A stretch of DNA of 64,000 nucleotides from Physella acuta. Taxonomy: Eukaryota; Mollusca; Gastropoda; Physidae. Shown here piece by piece: positions 37,801 to 51,900 of this stretch. The notes beneath the pieces were generated by a model. That model saw only the letters and a list, made by a program, of their open reading frames with translations. It searched no databases and had not been told where the DNA came from. Each line of letters opens with the position of its first letter. Position 1 is the stretch's first letter. The stretch spans positions 114,501 to 178,500 of the forward strand of contig NW_026732010.1 of assembly GCF_028476545.1 (NCBI RefSeq), read 5' to 3'. A program made the translations under genes and the position numbers.

Positions 37801-40800
37801 CCAGGTACATGCCATACAGTGGCCATCCAAATTCCAGGTACAAGCTATACAGTTGCCATCCAAATACCAGGTACATGCCATACAGTGGCCATCCAAATAC
37901 CAGGTACAAGCCATACAGTAGCCATTCAAATACCAGCCATACAGTGGCCATCCAAATACCAGGTACATGCCATACAGTGGCCATCCAAATACCAGGTACA
38001 TGCCATACAGTGGCCATCCAAATTCCAGGTACAAGCTATACAGTGGCCATCCAAATACCAGGTACATGCCATACAGTGGCCATCCAATTACCAGGTACAA
38101 GCCATACAGTGGCCATCCAAATACCAGGTACATGCTATACAGTGGCCATCCAAATACCAGCCATACAGTGGCCATCCAAATACCAGGTACAAGTCATACA
38201 GTGGCCATCTAAATACCAGGTACAAGCCATACAGTGGCCATCCAAATACCTGGTATATGCCATACAGTGGCCATCCAAATAGCAGGTACATGCCATACAG
38301 TGGCCATCCAAATACCAGGTACATGCCATACAGTGGCCATCCAAATACCAGGTACAAGCCATACAGTGGCCATCCAAATACCAGGTACATGCCATACAGT
38401 GGCCATCCAAATACCAGCCATACAGTGGCCATCCAAATACCAGGTACATGCCATACAGAATACAGTGGCCATCCAAATACCAGGTACATGCCATACAGTG
38501 GCCATCCAAATACCAGGTACAAGCCATATTGTAGCCATCCAAATACCAGGTACATGCCATACAGTGGCCATCCAAATACCAGGTACAAGCCATACAGTGG
38601 CCATCCAAATACCAGGTACATGCCATACAGTGGCCATCCAAATACCAGGTACAATCCATACAGTGGCCATCCAAATACCAGGTACATGCCATACAGTGGC
38701 CATCCAAATACCAGGTACAAGCCATATTGTAGCCATCCAAATACCAGGTACATGCCATACAGTGGCCATCCAAATACCAGGTACAAGCAATATTGTAGCC
38801 ATCCAAATACCAGGTACATGCCATACTGTGGCCATCCAAATACCAGGTACAAGCCATACAGTGGCCATCCAAATACCAGCCGTACAGTGGCCATCCAAAT
38901 ACCAGGTACATGCCATACAGTGGCCATCCAAATACCAGCCATACAGTGGCCATCCAAATACCAGGTATATGACATACAGTGGCCATCCAAATACCAGGTA
39001 CATGCCATACAGTGGCCATCCAAATACCAGGTACATGCCATACAGTGGCCATCCAAATACCAGGTACATGCCATACAGTGGCCATCCAAATTCCAGGTAC
39101 AAGCTATACAGTGGCCATCCAAATACCAGCCATACAGTGGCCATCAAAATACCAGGTACATGCCATACAGTGGCCATCCAAATACCAGGTACATGCCATA
39201 CAGTGGCCATCCAAATACCAGGTACAAGCTATACAGTGGCCATCCAAATACCAGGTACATGCCATACAGTGGCCATCCAATTACCAGGTACAAGCCATAC
39301 AGTGGCCATCCAAATACCAGGTACATGCTATACAGTGGCCATCCAAATACCAGCCATACAGTGGCCATCCAAATACCAGGTACAAGTCATACAGTGGCCA
39401 TCTAAATACCAGGTACAAGCCATACAGTGGCCATCCAAATACCTGGTATATGCCATACAGTGGCCATCCAAATAGCAGGTACATGCCATACAGTGGCCAT
39501 CCAAATACCAGGTACATGCCATACAGTGGCCATCCAAATACCAGGTACAAGCCATACAGTGGCCATCCAAATACCAGGTACATGCCATACAGTGGCCATC
39601 CAAATACCAGCCATACAGTGGCCATCCAAATACCAGGTACATGCCATACAGAATACAGTGGCCATCCAAATACCAGGTACATGCCATACAGTGGCCATCC
39701 AAATACCAGGTACAAGCCATATTGTAGCCATCCAAATACCAGGTACATGCCATACAGTGGCCATCCAAATACCAGGTACAAGCCATACAGTGGCCATCCA
39801 AATACCAGGTACATGCCATACAGTGGCCATCCAAATACCAGGTACAATCCATACAGTGGCCATCCAAATACCAGGTACATGCCATACAGTGGCCATCCAA
39901 ATACCAGGTACAAGCCATATTGTAGCCATCCAAATACCAGGTACATGCCATACAGTGGCCATCCAAATACCAGGTACAAGCCATACAGTGGCCATCCAAA
40001 TACCAGGTGCAAGCCATATTGTAGCCATCCAAATACCAGGTACATGCCATACAGTGGCCATCCAAATACCAGGTACAAGCCATACAGTGGCCATCCAAAT
40101 ACCAGGTACATGCCATACAGTGGCCATCCAAATACCAGGTACATGCCATACAGTGGCCATCCAAATACCAGCCATACAGTGGCCATCCAAATACCAGGTA
40201 CAAGCCATACAGTGGCCATCCAAATACCAGGTACATGCCACACAGTGGCTATCGAAATACCAGGTACAAGCCATACAGTAGCCATCCAAATACCTGGTAT
40301 ATGCCATACAGTGGCCATCCAAATAGCAGGTACATGCCATACAGTGGCCATCCAAATACCAGGTACATGCCATACAGTGGCCATCGAAATACCAGGTACA
40401 AGCCATACAGTAGCCATCCAAATACCTGGTATATGCCATACAGTGGCCATCCAAATAGCAGGTACATGCCATACAGTGGCCATCCAAATACCAGGTACAT
40501 GCCATACAGTGGCCATCCAAATACCAGGTACAAGCTATACAGTTGCCATCCAAATACCAGGTACATGCTATACAGTGGCCATCCAAATACCAGGTACATG
40601 CTATACAGTTGCCATCCAAATACCAGGTACAAGCCATACAGTGGCCATCCAAATACCAGGTACATGCCATACAGTGGCCATCCAAATACCAGCCATACAG
40701 TGGCCATCCAAATACCAGATACATTCCATACAGTGGCCGCCCAAATACCAGGTACATGCCATACAGTGGCCATCAAAATACCAGGTACATGCCATACAGT

Positions 40801-43800
40801 GGCCATCGAAATACCAGGTACATGCCATACAGTGGCCATCCAAATACCAGGTACATGCCATACAGTGGCCATCCAAATACCAGGTACAAGCTATACAGTT
40901 GCCATCCAAATACCAGGTACATGCTATACAGTGGCCATCCAAATACCAGGTACAAGCCATACAGTGGCCATCCAAATACCAGCTATACAGTGGCCATCCA
41001 AATACCAGGTACATGCTATACAGTGGCCATCCAAATACCAGGTACTTGCCATACAGTATACAGTGGCCATCCAAATACCAGGTACTTGCCATACAGTATA
41101 CAGTGGCCAACCAAATACCACGTACATGCCATATAGTGGCCATCCAAATACCAGGTACATGCTATACAGTGGCCATCCAAATACCAGGTACAAGCCATAC
41201 AGTGGCCATCCAAATACCAGCTATACAGTGGCCATCCAAATAGCAGGTACATGATATACAGTGGCCATCCAAATACCAGGTACTTGCCATACAGTATACA
41301 GTGGCCATCCAAATACCAGGTACTTGCCATACAGTATACAGTGGCCATCCAAATACCAGGTACATGCCATACAGTGGCCATTCAAATACCAGGTACAAGC
41401 CATACAGTGGCCATCCAAATACCAGGTACAAGTCATACAGTGGCCATCCAAATACCAGGTACAAGCCATACAGTGGCCATCCAAATACCAGGTGCAAGCC
41501 ATACAGTGGCCATCCAAATACCAGCCATACAGTGGCCATCCAAATACCAGGTACAAGCCATACAGTGGCCATCCAAATACCAGGTACATGCCATACAGTG
41601 GCCATCCAAATACCAGGTACATGCCATACAGTGGCCATCCAAATACCAGCCATACAGTGGCCATCCAAATACCAGGTACATGCCATACAGTGGCCATCCA
41701 AATACCAGCCATACAGTGGCCATCCAAACACCAGGTACAAGCTATACAGTGGCCATCCAAATACCAGGTACATGCCATACAGTGGCCATCCAAATTCCAG
41801 GTACAAGCTATACAGTGGTCATCAAAATACCAGCCATACAGTGGCCATCCAAATACCAGCCATACAGTGGCCATCCAAATACCAGGTACATGCCATACAG
41901 TGGCCATCCAAATACCAGCCATACAGTGGCCATCCAAACACCAGGTACATGCCATACAGTGGCCATCCAAATACCAGCCATACAGTGGCCATCCAAATAC
42001 CAGGTACATGCCATACAGTGGCCATCCAAATTCCAGGTACAAGCTATACAGTGGTCATCAAAATACCAGCCATACAGTGGCCATCCAAATACCAGCCATA
42101 CAGTGGCCATCCAAATACCAGGTACATGCCATACAGTGGCCATCCAAATACCAGCCATACAGTGGCCATCCAAACACCAGGTACATGACATACAGTGGCC
42201 ATCCAAATACCAGGTACATGCCATACAGTGGCCATCCTAATACCAGGTACAAGCTATACAGTTGCCATCCAAATACCAGGTACATGCTATACAGTGGCCA
42301 TCCAAATACCAGGTACAAGCCATACAGTGGCCATCCAAATACCAGGTACATGCCATACAGTGGCCATCCAAATACCAGGTACATGCCATACAGTGGCCAT
42401 CCAAATACCAGGTACAAGCCATACAGTAGCCATTCAAATACCAGCCATACAGTGGCCATCCAAATACCAGGTACATGCCATATAGAATACAGTGGCCATC
42501 CAAATACCAGGTACATGCCATACAGTGGCCATCCAAATACCAGGTACATGCCATACAGTGGCCATCCAAATACCAGGTACAAGCTATACAGTGGCCATCC
42601 AAATACCAGGTACAATCCATACAGTGGCCATCCAAATACCAGGTACATGCCATACAGTGGCCATCCAAATACCAGGTACAAGCCATATTGTAGCCATCCA
42701 AATACCGGGTACATGCCATACTGTGGCCATCCAAATACCAGGTACAAGCCATACAGTGGCCATCCAAATACCAGCCGTACAGTGGCCATCCAAATACCAG
42801 GTGCAAGCCATACAGTGGCCATCCAAATACCAGCCATACCGTGGCCATCCAAATACCAGGTACAAGCTGTACAGTGGCCATCCAAATACCAGGTACAAGC
42901 CATATTGTAGCCATCCAAATACCAGGTACATGCCATACTGTGGCCATCCAAATACCAGGTACAAGCCATACAGTGGCCATCCAAATACCAGCCGTACAGT
43001 GGCCATCCAAATACCAGGTACATGCCATACAGTGGCCATCCAAATACCAGCCATACAGTGGCCATCCAAATACCAGGTACATGACATACAGTGGCCATCC
43101 AGATACCAGGTACATGCCATACAGTGGCCATCCAAATACCAGGTACATGCCATACAGTGGCCATCCAAATACCAGGTACATGCCATACAGTGGCCATCCA
43201 AATTCCAGGTACAAGCTATACAGTGGCCATCCAAATACCAGCCATACAGTGGCCATCAAAATACCAGGTACATGCCATACAGTGGCCATCCAAATACCAG
43301 GTACATGCCATACAGTGGCCATCTAAATACCAGGTACAAGCTATACAGTGGCCATCCAATTACCAGGTACAAGCCATACAGTGGCCATCCAAATACCAGG
43401 TACTTGCCATACAGTATACAGTGGCCATCCAAATACCAGGTACATGCCATACAGTGGCCATCCAAATACCAGGTACATGCTATACAGTGGCCATCCAAAT
43501 ACCAGCCATACAGTGGCCATCCAAATACCAGGTACAAGTCATACAGTGGCCATCTAAATACCAGGTACAAGCCATACAGTGGCCATCCAAATACCAGGTG
43601 CAAGCCATACAGTGGCCATCCAAATACCAGCCATACCGTGGCCATCCAAATACCAGGTACAAGCTATACAGTGGCCATCCAAATACCAGGTACATGCCAT
43701 ACAGAATACAGTGGCCATCCAAATACCAGGTACATGCCATACAGTGGCCATCCAAATACCAGGTACAAGCTATACAGTGGCCATCCAAATACCAGGTACA

Positions 43801-44217
43801 ATCCATACAGTGGCCATCCAAATACCAGGTACATGCCATAGAGTGGCCATCCAAATACCAGGTACATGCCATACTGTGGCCATCCAAATACCAGGTACAT
43901 GCCATACAGTGGCCATCCAAATACCAGGTACATGCCATACAGTGGCCATCCAAATACCAGGTACAAGCCATACAGTGGCCATCCAAATACCAGGTACATG
44001 CCATACAGTGGCCATCCAAATACCAGGTACATGCCATACAGTGGCCATCCAAATACCAGGTACAAGCCATATTGTAGCCATCCAAATACCAGGTACATGC
44101 CATACAGTGGCCATCCAAATACCAGGTACAAGCCATACAGTGGCCATCCAAATACCAGGTACATGCCATACAGTGGCCATCCAAATACCAGCCATACAGT
44201 GGCCATCCAAATACCAG
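34883..44217. repeat. Giant intergenic minisatellite, 33-bp unit with 26- and 40-bp variants, about 280 copies
   Basis: The main unit contains TACAGTGGCCATCCAAATAC and CAGGTACATGCCA. A 26-bp form lacks seven bases (ACCAGCCATAC junction), and a 40-bp form has an extra seven (CATACAGTATACAG). Point variants such as GTACAAG, GCTATAC, TTGTAGCC and GGCCGCCC define larger duplicated blocks. Since 33 is a multiple of three, frames on both strands stay open for up to 754 codons; these are read-through, not genes. It lies between the convergent ends of the plus-strand gene and SARAF. Confidence 0.98.
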
Positions 44218-45536
44218 TTACACCAATGTAGAATTCTAACATTCGATAAACTGTCAGCTCCCTCCTGATATTCTACTTGATCGCTCTAGAACTAGAAAGG
44301 AATACTCACCAACCTACATTGTTCGTGTTCAGGAAACTCTTTGCCCCCCCCCCCTCCTAACGAAATACAATACATATAAATGAATACTTTGAGTCTGATC
44401 AGTCAGTGTTGTCTCCACCCCCCCCCCCCTCCCCCGTAAAAGAGAGAGAATCAAATTTTGTTATGTCAAATGTATTTGTACAAAGGGGAGTAAGACAATA
44501 GAAGTGGTAAAATACATGCTGAGATTCTAGTATGAGATGCACTACGGCAGTGTATACAGTACACAAGTTAAATTTGACAGCTAGATAGCTTTACGGGTTT
44601 ACTTAACTGTTTTCTACGTCGTGTGACACCAACATTAAAACTGACGGCTCAGTGACAGGCTAATTTTGACCATGCTAAAAAATTATAAAATGTTTTCACA
44701 GAAAAAAGAACCACCTTTCTGAATATGCTTATAAAAAAGTTATACGATAATAGAATCAGATGGTAATTTTCAAATTTCTTAGTTCTTTTTAACATTTAAA
44801 ATATTTAGTCTATTATGCATTTTTTGTTTGTTTAGTAACCCATTAAAGGCTATTCAATTTTGCACATTTTACAGGTATTTGTAAAGAAATACGTTGAACG
44901 GTCCAAAAAGGCCCGCGAGTTAAATGAGAGAGGGGCCAAAATCCGTTACTCGACTGCCATTGAAAAAAATCACGGTGATAGTTTTGGTAACAGATAAATT
45001 GTTTAATATCAACAACTATAAAAATTACACATAATTAGAGGGCTTAAAAATCTACTTAATGGTACCAAGCTTATTACTATACGAGCCCTTTTTATTATCG
45101 AAACTGAAGTGAAAAGCTGCTATATTTGGGCGACGCGGGCAATAACGGCGTTATTTTACAGCAGTACGACATACCTACTTTTAAATATAAGTCTACGCAG
45201 CTAATATACACAGCACAGGTCGACACAGTTAAGACAGACAGCAATTGAGAGGTTTGCAAATGTTTAATCAGCATACATAATTATTAATTATTTGGACATC
45301 CAATGTTGAATACATTCAAAAGCTGCATCCCTCAGTTTTAAAAATTGCAACAAGGCCAAAGCAACAGCATTAACTAGTGGTTTGACCATTTCTACTTCCA
45401 TTAACCCTGCCAGGTACAGTATTTGTTATGGTAGGATGAGCCAATATATGGAGAATCATGAGGCAACAGTACAACATGGGGATCATTCAATTAAAAATTT
45501 GTAAAATAAATATTGCTCAAGCATTCAAAACTCGTG
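44218..45536. other. Intergenic sequence downstream of SARAF
   Basis: This is unique AT-rich sequence with C-runs near 44346 and 44418. AATAAA in SARAF sense (TTTATT on the plus strand) occurs near 45090 and could be its poly-A signal. No other gene is seen. Confidence 0.5.
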
Positions 45537-45675
45537 TGTATCTTTCAGTCCATCACTAGCCCAACACCTGTGTATCTTTCAGTCCATCACTAGCCCAACA
45601 CCTGTGTATCTTTCAGTCCATCACTAGCCCTACTCGTGTGTATCTTTCAGTCCATCACTAGCCCAACAGCTGTGG
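45537..45675. repeat. Short minisatellite in the SARAF 3' UTR, 34-bp unit, 4 copies
   Basis: The unit contains GTGTATCTTTCAGTCCATCA and CTAGCCCAACACC. The array starts about ten bases after the SARAF stop codon in gene sense, so it would be transcribed in the 3' UTR. Confidence 0.93.
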
Positions 45676-45683
45676 GCCAGCCT

Positions 45684-45988
45684 CTACCTCCTGCTGGTGC
45701 CACCAAATCCTGAAGCTGTTCTTGTACCAGACGAGGATGGTGCTCCTCCAGAAAATGATGTGGAACCACCGGACGAGTAGAAGCCACCTCTTGGTGCGGC
45801 CCATCCACTGTTATAGCCTGGGTTATTTCCCCTGTTCCCCAAGAAGTAGCCCAGCAGTCCACCTGTGGCGGCCCCTGTCCAGAACCCACCACCAGATGGC
45901 TCTGTGCTGTAGCCAGGCTTGGGGTAGGAGGCTCCAGAATTGTAGCCAGGGTAAGCTGTACTGCTGTAAGGTGGGGGTGCTGCAGAAT
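45684..45988 (-). CDS. SARAF: SARAF last coding exon with stop
   Basis: The acceptor is TACCCTTCAG; two bases complete an aspartate codon, then 100 codons and TAG at 45684-45686. It codes for a proline/tyrosine/glycine-rich cytosolic region and the conserved C-terminal TRTASGFGGTSRR motif. Another acceptor nine bases further in (CTGCAG) would remove three residues and keep the frame. Confidence 0.95.
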
Positions 45989-48900
45989 CTGAAGGGTAAA
46001 GTACTCATTAGTTCTTGGCACTCAGACAAAGGGATACACAACAGACACACGACCAAAGACATGTACCCAGACACACAACATGTAGCCAGACACACAACAT
46101 GTAGCCAGACACACAACATGTACCCAGACACACAACATGTACCCAGACACACAACATGTAGCCAGACACACAACATGTACCCAGACACACGACATGTAGC
46201 CAGACACACGACATGTACCCAGACACACGACATGTAGCCAGACACACGACATGTAGCCAGACACACGACATGTACCCAGACACACGACATGTACCCAGAC
46301 ACACAACATGTAGCCAGACACACGACATGTAGCCAGACACACGACATGTAGCCAGACACACGACATGTAGCCAGACACACGACATGTAGCCAGACACAAA
46401 ACATGTAGCCAGACACACAACATGTAGCCAGACACACAACATGTACCCAGACACACAACATGTACCCAGACACACGACATGTAGCCAGACACACGACATG
46501 TAGCCAGACACACAACATGTAGCAAGACACACAACATGTAGCCAGACACACAACATGTAGCCAGACACACAACATGTAGCCAGACACACAACATGTACCC
46601 AGACACACGACATGTACCCAGACACACAACATGTAGCCAGACACACAACATGTAGCCAGACACACGACATGTACCCAGACACACGACATGTAGCCAGACA
46701 CACGACATGTACCCAGACACACAACATGTAGCCAGACACACAACATGTAGCCAGACACACACCATGTAGCCAGACACACAACATGTAGCCAGACACACAA
46801 CATGTAGCCAGACACACAACATGTAGCCAGAGACACAACATGTACCCAGACACACGACATGTAGCCAGACACACGACATGTACCCAGACACACAACATGT
46901 ACCCAGACACACAACATGTAGCCAGACACACAACATGTAGCCATACACATGACTAAGACATGTAGCCAGACACACAACATGTACCCAGACACACAACATG
47001 TACCCAGACACACAACATGTAGCCAGACACACAACATGTACCCAGACACACAACATGTACCCAGACACACAACATGTAGCCAGACACACAACATGTAGCC
47101 AGACACACAACATGTACCCAGACACACAACATGTAGCCAGACACACAACATGTACCCAGACACACAACATGTACCCAGACAAACAACATGTACCCAGACA
47201 CACAACATGTACCCAGACACACAACATGTAGCCAGACACACAACATGTAGCCAGACACACAACATGTAGCCATACACATGACTAAGACATGTAGCCAGAC
47301 ACACAACATGTACCCAGACACACAACATGTAGCCAGACACACAACATGTACCCAGACACACAACATGTACCCAGACACACAACATGTACCCAGACACACA
47401 ACATGTACCCAGACACACAACATGTAGCCAGACACACAACATGTAGCCAGACACACAACATGTACCCAGACACACAACATGTACCCAGACACACGACATG
47501 TAGCCAGACACACGACCACAACATGTAGCCAGACACACGACATGTAGCCAGACACACAACATGTAGCCAGACACACGACATGTAGCCAGACACACGACCA
47601 CAACATGTACCCAGACACACAACATGTAGCCAGACACACAACATGTAGCCAGACACACGACCAAGACATGTACCCAGACACACGACATGTAGCCAGACAC
47701 ACGACCACAACATGTAGCCAGACACACGACATGTAGCCAGACACACAACATGTAGCCAGACACACGACATGTAGCCAGACACACGACCACAACATGTAGC
47801 CAGACACACGACATGTAGCCAGACACACAACATGTAGCCAGACACACGACATGTAGCCAGACACACGACCACAACATGTACCCAGACACACAACATGTAG
47901 CCAGACACACAACATGTACCCAGACACATGACCAAGACATGTAGCCAGACACATGACCACAACATGTACCCAGACACATGACCAAGACATGTAGCCAGAC
48001 ACACAACATGTAGCCAGACACACAACATGTAGCCAGACACATGACCACAACATGTACCCAGACACATGACCAAGACATGTAGCCAGACACACAACATGTA
48101 GCCAGACACACGACCACAACATGTACCCAGACACATGACCAAGACATGTAGCCAGACACACAACATGTACCCAGACACATGACCAAGACATGTAGCCAGA
48201 CACACAACATGTAGCCAGACACACAACATGTAGCCAGACACACAACATGTAGCCAGACACACGACATGTAGCCAGACACACAACATGTACCCAGACACAC
48301 AACATGTACCCAGACACACAACATGTAGCCAGACACACAACATGTACCCAGACACACGACATGTAGCCAGACACACGACCACAACATGTACCCAGACACA
48401 TGACCAAGACATGTAGCCAGACACATGACCACAACATGTACCCAGACACATGACCAAGACATGTAGCCAGACACACAACATGTAGCCAGACACACGACCA
48501 CAACATGTACCCAGACACATGACCAAGACATGTAGCCAGACACATGACCACAACATGTACCCAGACACATGACCAAGACATGTACCCAGACACATGACTG
48601 CAGTACTGAGGGTGGAAAAACAACTGACCTTGACCTGGCATATATTCTGGTCTAAAGCCATAGGGTGGGGGCTGTTGTGGTGGCAGCTCAGGCTGAACAC
48701 TAGGCACTAGACAAAGCTTGTAGATGACATACATCAGTACAAGTATCAGGCCAAATACAAAGAGGCCATTCGGCCCCCCTTCAGACTTGTACTGGTAGCT
48801 GGAGAAACAATTGAAACCATCAGGGGGCATTCAAAATATAGAAGGTAGATGGTGGGGTGGAGAGCTTTGACTACTGGTAGATGGTGAGGTGGAGAGCTTT

Positions 48901-51900
48901 GACTACTGGTAGATGGTGGGGTGGAGAGCTTTGACTACTGGTAGATGGTGGGATGGAGGGCTTTGACTACTGGTAGATGGTGGGATGGAGAGCTTTGACT
49001 ACTGGTAGATGGTGGGGTGGAGAGCTTTGACTACTGGTAGATGGTGGGATGGAGGGCTTTGACTACTGGTAGATGGTGGGATGGAGAGCTTTGACTACTG
49101 GTAGATGGTGGGGTGGAGAGCTTTGACTACTGGTAGATGGTGGGATGGAGGGCTTTGACTACTGGTAGATGGTGGGATGGAGAGCTTTGACTACTGGTAG
49201 ATGGTGGGGTGGAGAGCTTTGACTACTGGTAGATGGTGGGGTGGAGAGCTTTGACTACTGGTAGCTGTAGAAACAATTGAAACCATCAGAGGGCATTCAA
49301 AATATAGCAGGAGTCATCTCCCCTAAACTTTCTAAAATATACTTTTTTAAGACTACGGCGGATGGCAACTCAGGATATAGACATGATTTTTATTCCTGTT
49401 TTTTTACTTAATCTTTATAAAATAGAATAGAATAGAATATGGTAGAAAAAAGAATTGCCCATCAAGTGAACAGCAAACAATGAGTGTATAATAGTGCGGA
49501 ATATTCGTACTTTATAATTTCATATGCATTTTTTGAGAAATTGGAAATAGCACAAAGTACTTCTTCCGGTCCATGGAAATTACTCAAAATGAGTCAGATG
49601 GCAGAGAATTAGATCTTTGACTTCTATGTAAAATTCTGTCTATCAATCAAGTTACCGGAAATCACTGAAAAGTTGATACAGAACGACGCATTTGATATAA
49701 TACTTAAATATGAAAGTTCATCAACATAGCTGTAACATTACTCAAGTAATCGAGTTCACAGACACACATATATATACAAAAGTGCAAAACAACGTCTTTC
49801 CGACTTAGGGAGGTGTAAAACATCAAGATTTGTTAAAAATCTTGATTTTTTTATTTTTGCACAATACTTCCTCTATACTTTGTATATGAGAAAGTAAAAA
49901 CTTGCTAAGAAAAAATTCTCAGCAAATTTGACTTACTTGTAGCTGTAGGATTTAAACTGTCTGCCTTCCTCAGTCAGCTCAATTGTAAATTCCAGCTAGA
50001 GAAAAAGTCAAACAGGCATCAATAAGCTATACTATGGTTTGTCCACCCATGCAGAAATAAATATCAATAAGCTATACTATGGTTTGTCCACCTATACAGC
50101 AATGAATATCAATAAGCTATACTATGGTTTGTCCACCTATACAGCAATAAATATCAAAAAACTATACTATGGTTTGTCCACCCATCCAGCTATAAATATC
50201 AATAAGCTATACTATGGTTTGTCCACCTATACAGCAATGAATATCAATAAGCTATACTTTGGTTTGCCCACCCATATATTAATATTAAACAGGAAAAGGG
50301 TCAAACTGCTTTCATGCCACTTTTATTTTTTAAACACTTCCAGATCAGGTTTCAATCTCAGCTTTCAATAAAAGAAGGAAACAAATGATGTCACATCAAT
50401 GTTCTCAATGAAAGAAGCACAGAAACAAATGATGTCACATCAATGTTCAATAGCTAACAGTTTGTGAAGAGAAATGTAAAGGGGAACAGATTCTGTACCA
50501 TTAACAAATATGAAAGTCAGAAAGTGGGAGAAGGGACAAAAAGATTTATGAGCCTTCAGAAAAAGGCTTTCTAGATGATCTAAAAACTGATGGTTGGGGT
50601 GGCTGTCCAACTCAGTGGTTGGGGTGGGTGGTTGGGGTGGGTGGTTGGGGTGGCTGTCCAACTCAGTGGTTGGGGTGGCTGTCCAACTCAGTGGTTGGGG
50701 TGGCTGTCCAACTCAGTGGTTGGGGTGGCTGTCCAACTCAGTGGTTGGGGTGGCTGTCCAACTCAGTGGTTGGGGTGGGTGGTTGGGGTGGGTGGTTGGG
50801 GTGGCTGTCCAACTCAGTGGTTGGGGTGGCTGTCCAACTCAGTGGTTGGGGTGGCTGTCCAACTCAGTGGTTGGGGTGGGTGGTTGGGGTGGGTGGTTGG
50901 GGTGGGTGTCCAACTGAGTGGTTGGGGTGGCTGTCCAACTCAGTGGTTGGGGTGGGTGGCTGGGGTGGGTGGTTGGGGTGGCTGTCCAACTCAGTGGTTG
51001 GGGTGGCTGTCCAACTCAGTGGTTGGGGTGGCTGTCCAACTCAGTGGTTGGGGTGGCTGTCCAACTCAGTGGTTGGGGTGGCTGTCCAACTCAGTGGTTG
51101 GGGTGGCTGTCCAACTCAGTGGTTGGGGTGGGTGTCCAACTCAGTGGTTGGGGTGGGTGGTTGGGGTGGGTGGTTGGGGTGGCTGTCCAACTCAGTGGTT
51201 GGGGTGGCTGTCCAACTCAGTGGTTGGGGTGGGTGTCCAACTCAGGAGTTGGGGTGGGTGGTTGGGGTGGGTGTCCAACTCAGTGGTTGGGGTGGGTGGC
51301 TGGGGTGGGTGGTTGGGGTGGGTGGTTGGGGTGGGTGGTTGGGGTGGGTGGTTGGGGTGGGTGGTTGGGGTGGCTGTCCAACTCAGTGGTTGGGGTGGCT
51401 GTCCAACTCAGTGGTTGGGGTGGCTGTCCAACTCAGTGGTTGGGGTGGGTGGTTGGGGTGGGTGGTTGGGGTGGGTGGTTGGGGTGGCTGTCCAACTCAG
51501 TGGTTGGGGTGGGTAGTTGGGGTGGGTGGTTGGGGTGGGTGGTTGGGGTGGGTGGTTGGGGTGGGTGGTTGGGGTGGCTGTCCAACTCAGTGGTTGGGGT
51601 GGCTGTCCAACTCAGTGGTTGGGGTGGGTGGTTGGGGTGGCTGTCCAACTCAGTGGTTGGGGTGGGTGGTTGGGGTGGGTGGTTGGGGTGGCTGTCCAAC
51701 TCAGTGGTTGGGGTGGGTAGTTGGGGTGGGTAGTTGGGGTGGCTGTCCAACTCAGTGGTTGGGGTGGCTGTCCAACTCAGTGGTTGGGGTGGCTGTCCAA
51801 CTCAGTGGTTGGGGTGGGTGGTTGGGGTGGGTGGTTGGGGTGGCTGTCCAACTCAGTGGTTGGGGTGGCTGTCCAACTCAGTGGTTGGGGTGGCTGTCCA

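Noticed and set aside
34905-44268. Very long open frames on both strands (up to 754 codons)
   Set aside because: The 33-bp unit is a multiple of three with no stops in most frames. Overlapping frames on both strands are open together, which is read-through of a repeat, not a gene.
45647-46021. A 124-codon frame over the SARAF last exon
   Set aside because: It is in another frame. The SARAF frame gives the family's C-terminal motif and joins the previous exon in phase.
45823-48830. 917- and 625-codon minus-strand frames rich in Cys and Trp
   Set aside because: They are the 19-bp array in the last SARAF intron. One runs into the SARAF last exon in the wrong frame and the other runs out of the membrane exon past its donor.
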